Shown here: piece after piece, positions 61,386 to 64,000 of the stretch | Layout of the letters: every line of letters starts with the position of its first letter | Position numbering within the stretch: the first letter of the stretch is position 1 | DNA from: Sanghuangporus weigelae | Lineage: Eukaryota > Basidiomycota > Agaricomycetes > Hymenochaetales > Hymenochaetaceae | Length of the DNA stretch: 64,000 nucleotides | Direction of reading: 5' to 3' | Assembly (NCBI GenBank): GCA_033182465.1 | Contig: CP137318.1 | Location: 1,364,001 to 1,428,000, forward strand | Notes under the pieces: model-generated | What the model saw: only the letters and a program-made list of their open reading frames with translations | Database searches by the model: none | Told to the model about the DNA's origin: nothing | Translations under genes and position numbers: made by a program

Positions 61386-63224
61386 ATGGCTAGCAATAGT
61401 GACAGCAATGAGGAACCTCGCTTAATTCCAAGCTCATCGTCTCAGACCGTTGGCGGTCAGTCGTCAACTCACGAACTCACAATGGTCAATACATCCACGC
61501 CCCCGCGTCCGTCCCTTTCGACGTCCCTGTCGGACTTTGCTTTATCTTCGAGCTCGTCGTCAAACTCCGCCATAGATGACTCGATGCAGTCCAAGGATGA
61601 CGCTACGCCGCTGCAGAAACGCGTGAGACGTCCAACGACACACAGTTTGTGGCTAGGACTTGACCAGCGAGTCAACTCGCCACTTGCCAATACTTTCACG
61701 CTCCCGTCACCCAAATCTCGCAAGAGGAAGGGACGATCATCAGATGGCGATGGTGACAGCACTGGGGAGGATATGGCTGGTGGGTTTCGGGATAAGGACA
61801 GAATGACCACGGAGAGCTCGTCGCCTTCTAGCGAGCTGGATTTCACCATGCCTTCTTTGCCAATGCGGTTTGATAACCAGCGGATGGAAGAAGTTGCTGA
61901 CAGGCCAAAGTCGTCCCCCATGGACATCTCACGCTCTGCGAGTCCCGCATCCGCTTTGAAGCCGCCAGCTGATATACGAGACACATCAGGGAATTCTCAA
62001 TCTCTCCCGAGGCGAATGTCTCAACCCGTTAGTTCTTATAATGATTCGACCAGTAATTCATCAAGTATTTATTGATGTATGTTTTCATTCTAGCCTAAGA
62101 TTGCCCGGCTCCTATCTTTGCGAGCCGAAGCACACCCAGAAGGTATATTTGGGACATCAAACGTCCTATCATCAAGGACTAATTTGTCATTGCATCTAGA
62201 GCTGGAAGTGAAACACGAGGCTCAAGTGCAACGTCTCCTAGCTTCATTTTCGGGGCTACCTCCGGGTTTGGGTTCTCGTTCTCGTTCTGCTCGCAATAGA
62301 GGACGATATCCGGAAGAAGCCGTTGACGACGAAGAATTTCAAAGAGAGGAGACACCGAGCGACGATGAGGATCTGGAAGCCGGAACCTTGCCTGCGGTCT
62401 TCAATTACAAAGTGCCTGTAGGCAGTGATCCTATTAATATCACAAAGCCCTCGACTCCTGTCCCGACTCCGACTGTACTTGGGACTCCGGAAGATGTTCG
62501 AGGAGGATTCAGAGGAATCTCCGAAAGTCCGGGCAATATTATGGATATTGACATGGTACAGTTGTCATTAGTATCGTTCAATATACTGGAATCTAAATGA
62601 ACCGATTCTAGCCGTTGTACACCATCGGGTCTCCATCACTGCCGTCAGCTATGGTCCCGCCTCAGAGTTGGCGCCAGACGCCTCCTCCGACCTCTGCTAG
62701 TAGCGCGGTAAGAACGGCCAAACGGAAATGTGATTATTTTTCCTGCGTGTGCTATATATTAATAGAAGCGCTGATTTGCCTTTATAGATGAAGATCGTTT
62801 CGAGCCTTACGCACCCTCAGTTAAACGGCGTGCTGTATCACCATCAATATCGCATCTCAAGGACCGAGATACAATCTCGCCCATCGTCATCCCGCGTTCG
62901 CCGATACTTAAACCGCGGAAATCCATCAGCCAATCTCAGACGAATTCTACCACCTCATCACCGACGGTTTCCAACTCGAGTTATATGTATGGTTCCAATG
63001 GTAGTCCGTTCCCGTTACCGTTGTCAAGCAACGGGCATAACAGGTCAGGATCTTCGTCTTCGGTGGTGTCTTCGCCGACGGTAAGGGCTTCGATGATTCT
63101 TGCGAGTCCTATATTGCGGCCCGTACCACGGTTGGCTGCGGGATTGAAGAGAGCAGGGGACGAAGAGAAGATTGTAGATGGTGCCGGGGAGAATTTGAAA
63201 GAATTGAATATCGGTCGAAGTTAG
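61386..63224 (+). CDS. Ser/Pro-rich conserved protein, function unknown
   Basis: At least five exons. The N-terminal 200 residues are Ser/Thr-rich and acidic, with the island RVRRPTTHSLWLGLDQRVNS and a basic SPKSRKRKGRSSDG. Exon 2 starts PKIARLLSLRAEAHPEGIFG and has LSLHLELEVKHEAQVQRLLA, likely helical. A later exon has FNYKVPVGSDPINITKPSTP. The last has PRSPILKPRKSISQSQTN and SMILASPILRPVPRLAAGLK, with several SP/TP sites that a CDK or MAPK could phosphorylate. I recognise no domain. It looks like a nuclear regulatory protein from composition only. Start 61386 was chosen as the first ATG followed by this composition. Confidence 0.65.
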
Positions 63225-63434
63225 TATATTTGAATGATGTATTTCTTGTGCTTTATTATAGACGTACTACATTCTACTATACTGTATCCAATATATGGCA
63301 GTTTCGACAGGTATCATTGGCCGTCCATAGGCTGTTCCTGATTTGGATATAGATGATCACTATCTATAGAACCCAAAAAGTTTTCCGAGAGAAATTCTTG
63401 CTATTCATGTAGCGCACCTTTAGTTCTTCATCCC

Positions 63435-64000
63435 ATGCTCGACACTGATCAGCTCACGATTCTCATCGTCGGCGCTGGCGGACGAGAGCACGCACTCGCT
63501 TGGAAGCTCGCGCAGTCTCCCATTGTCGAGAGGATTTTTGCCGCTCCAGGAAACGGCGGCACTGCTCAACTGGAGAAGACGACTAATATTGATGTCAGCA
63601 CTGGACCTGACTTTGCGGCGCTTGTGGATTTTGCGGTTCAGAATAATGTTCGTTGGTGTATTGAAATACTTCGGAGTGATATGGTTTGAGACTGAGAAGA
63701 TTGTCAGGTAAACTTGGTCATTCCAGGACCGGAACAGCCTTTAGTAGACGGGATTGAATCGGCTTTCCGCAAAGGTCTGATTTTGATAGCTTATATGCTA
63801 TATTTTTCCGCTCTGACAAGTACTTGCTATAGTTGGTATCCCAATATTCGGGCCTTCCGCCAGGGCGGCGACGATGGAGGGTTCAAAAGCCTTCTCAAAA
63901 GACTTCATGGCTCGACATAATATACCCACCGCTAAATACAAAACATTTTCTGCATCGCAGTTTGACGAAGCTGTTGAATATGTCAAGACTTGTGGGTTTC
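63435..64000 (+). CDS. ADE5,7: Bifunctional purine enzyme GARS-AIRS (ADE5,7), 5' part
   Basis: The N-terminus MLDTDQLTILIVGAGGREHA has the GAGGREHAL signature of phosphoribosylamine-glycine ligase. It continues with RIFAAPGNGGTAQ, the next exon NLVIPGPEQPLVDGIESAFR, and a third exon GIPIFGPSARAATMEGSKAF and SKDFMARHNIPTAKYKTFSA. In fungi GARS is fused to AIR synthase; only the GARS N-terminus is inside the window. The enzyme performs steps 2 and 5 of purine synthesis. Two introns of about 50-60 nt are seen, and the gene runs off the right edge. Confidence 0.94.

Overview
The window reads as nuclear DNA of a filamentous basidiomycete, most likely an Agaricomycete. Nearly every gene is split by introns of about 45-65 nt, gene ends lie close together on both strands, and the gene set (PacC, TAF1, GARS-AIRS, UreF, MAPEG enzymes, a PLC-like GPI protein, a chromovirus) is typical of mushroom-forming fungi. 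All calls come from reading translated exons by eye; no database search was run.

Left region (1-7.7 kb): the end of a family I.5-like lipase gene, a FAR1/WRKY-GCM1-like nuclear protein, a secreted PLC-like phosphodiesterase, a truncated copy of a PAP2 phosphatase gene whose full copy lies at 28.5 kb, and a small DUF6914-like gene whose start codon is split by an intron and whose frame is shifted at a GA repeat.

Duplicated and transposon-loaded region (7.7-27.2 kb): this is a decayed inverted copy of 56.66-61.08 kb. The intact copy on the right holds an RRB1/GRWD1 ribosome-assembly gene and two tandem MGST3-like MAPEG genes. In the left copy both MAPEG genes are broken and RRB1 is split by about 15.2 kb of nested mobile DNA. 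A TA-flanked terminal-inverted-repeat element (11268-26440) contains a single LTR (12224-13745) and a whole-looking 12.3-kb Ty3/gypsy chromovirus (13752-26033). The two neighbouring LTRs form a palindrome of about 3 kb. The intact right copy supplies the empty target site.

Housekeeping block (27.3-56.8 kb): APH-like kinase, PAP2/dolichyl-diphosphatase-like enzyme, Cdc25/rhodanese-like protein, RFC small subunit divergent from mitochondrial SerRS across a 91-bp promoter with two MluI cell-cycle boxes, RanGAP (RNA1), myosin regulatory light chain, a Hst3/4-like sirtuin, LSB5-like VHS-GAT protein, UTP11, UreF, a GNAT acetyltransferase, an AYR1-like reductase, the pH regulator PacC with six GCCAAG sites upstream of its own start, mitochondrial ribosomal protein mL38, TAF1 and a PA28-gamma-like proteasome activator.

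Right end (56.9-64 kb): the intact RRB1-MAPEG block, a Ser/Pro-rich protein I do not recognise, and the 5' end of the purine gene ADE5,7.

No tRNA, rRNA or CRISPR was seen. The most unusual material is the nested insertion and the extra reading frames of the retroelement: an LTR-borne 213-aa frame open in all three LTRs, a 332-aa frame after pol, and an antisense membrane-protein frame with an apparent intron.
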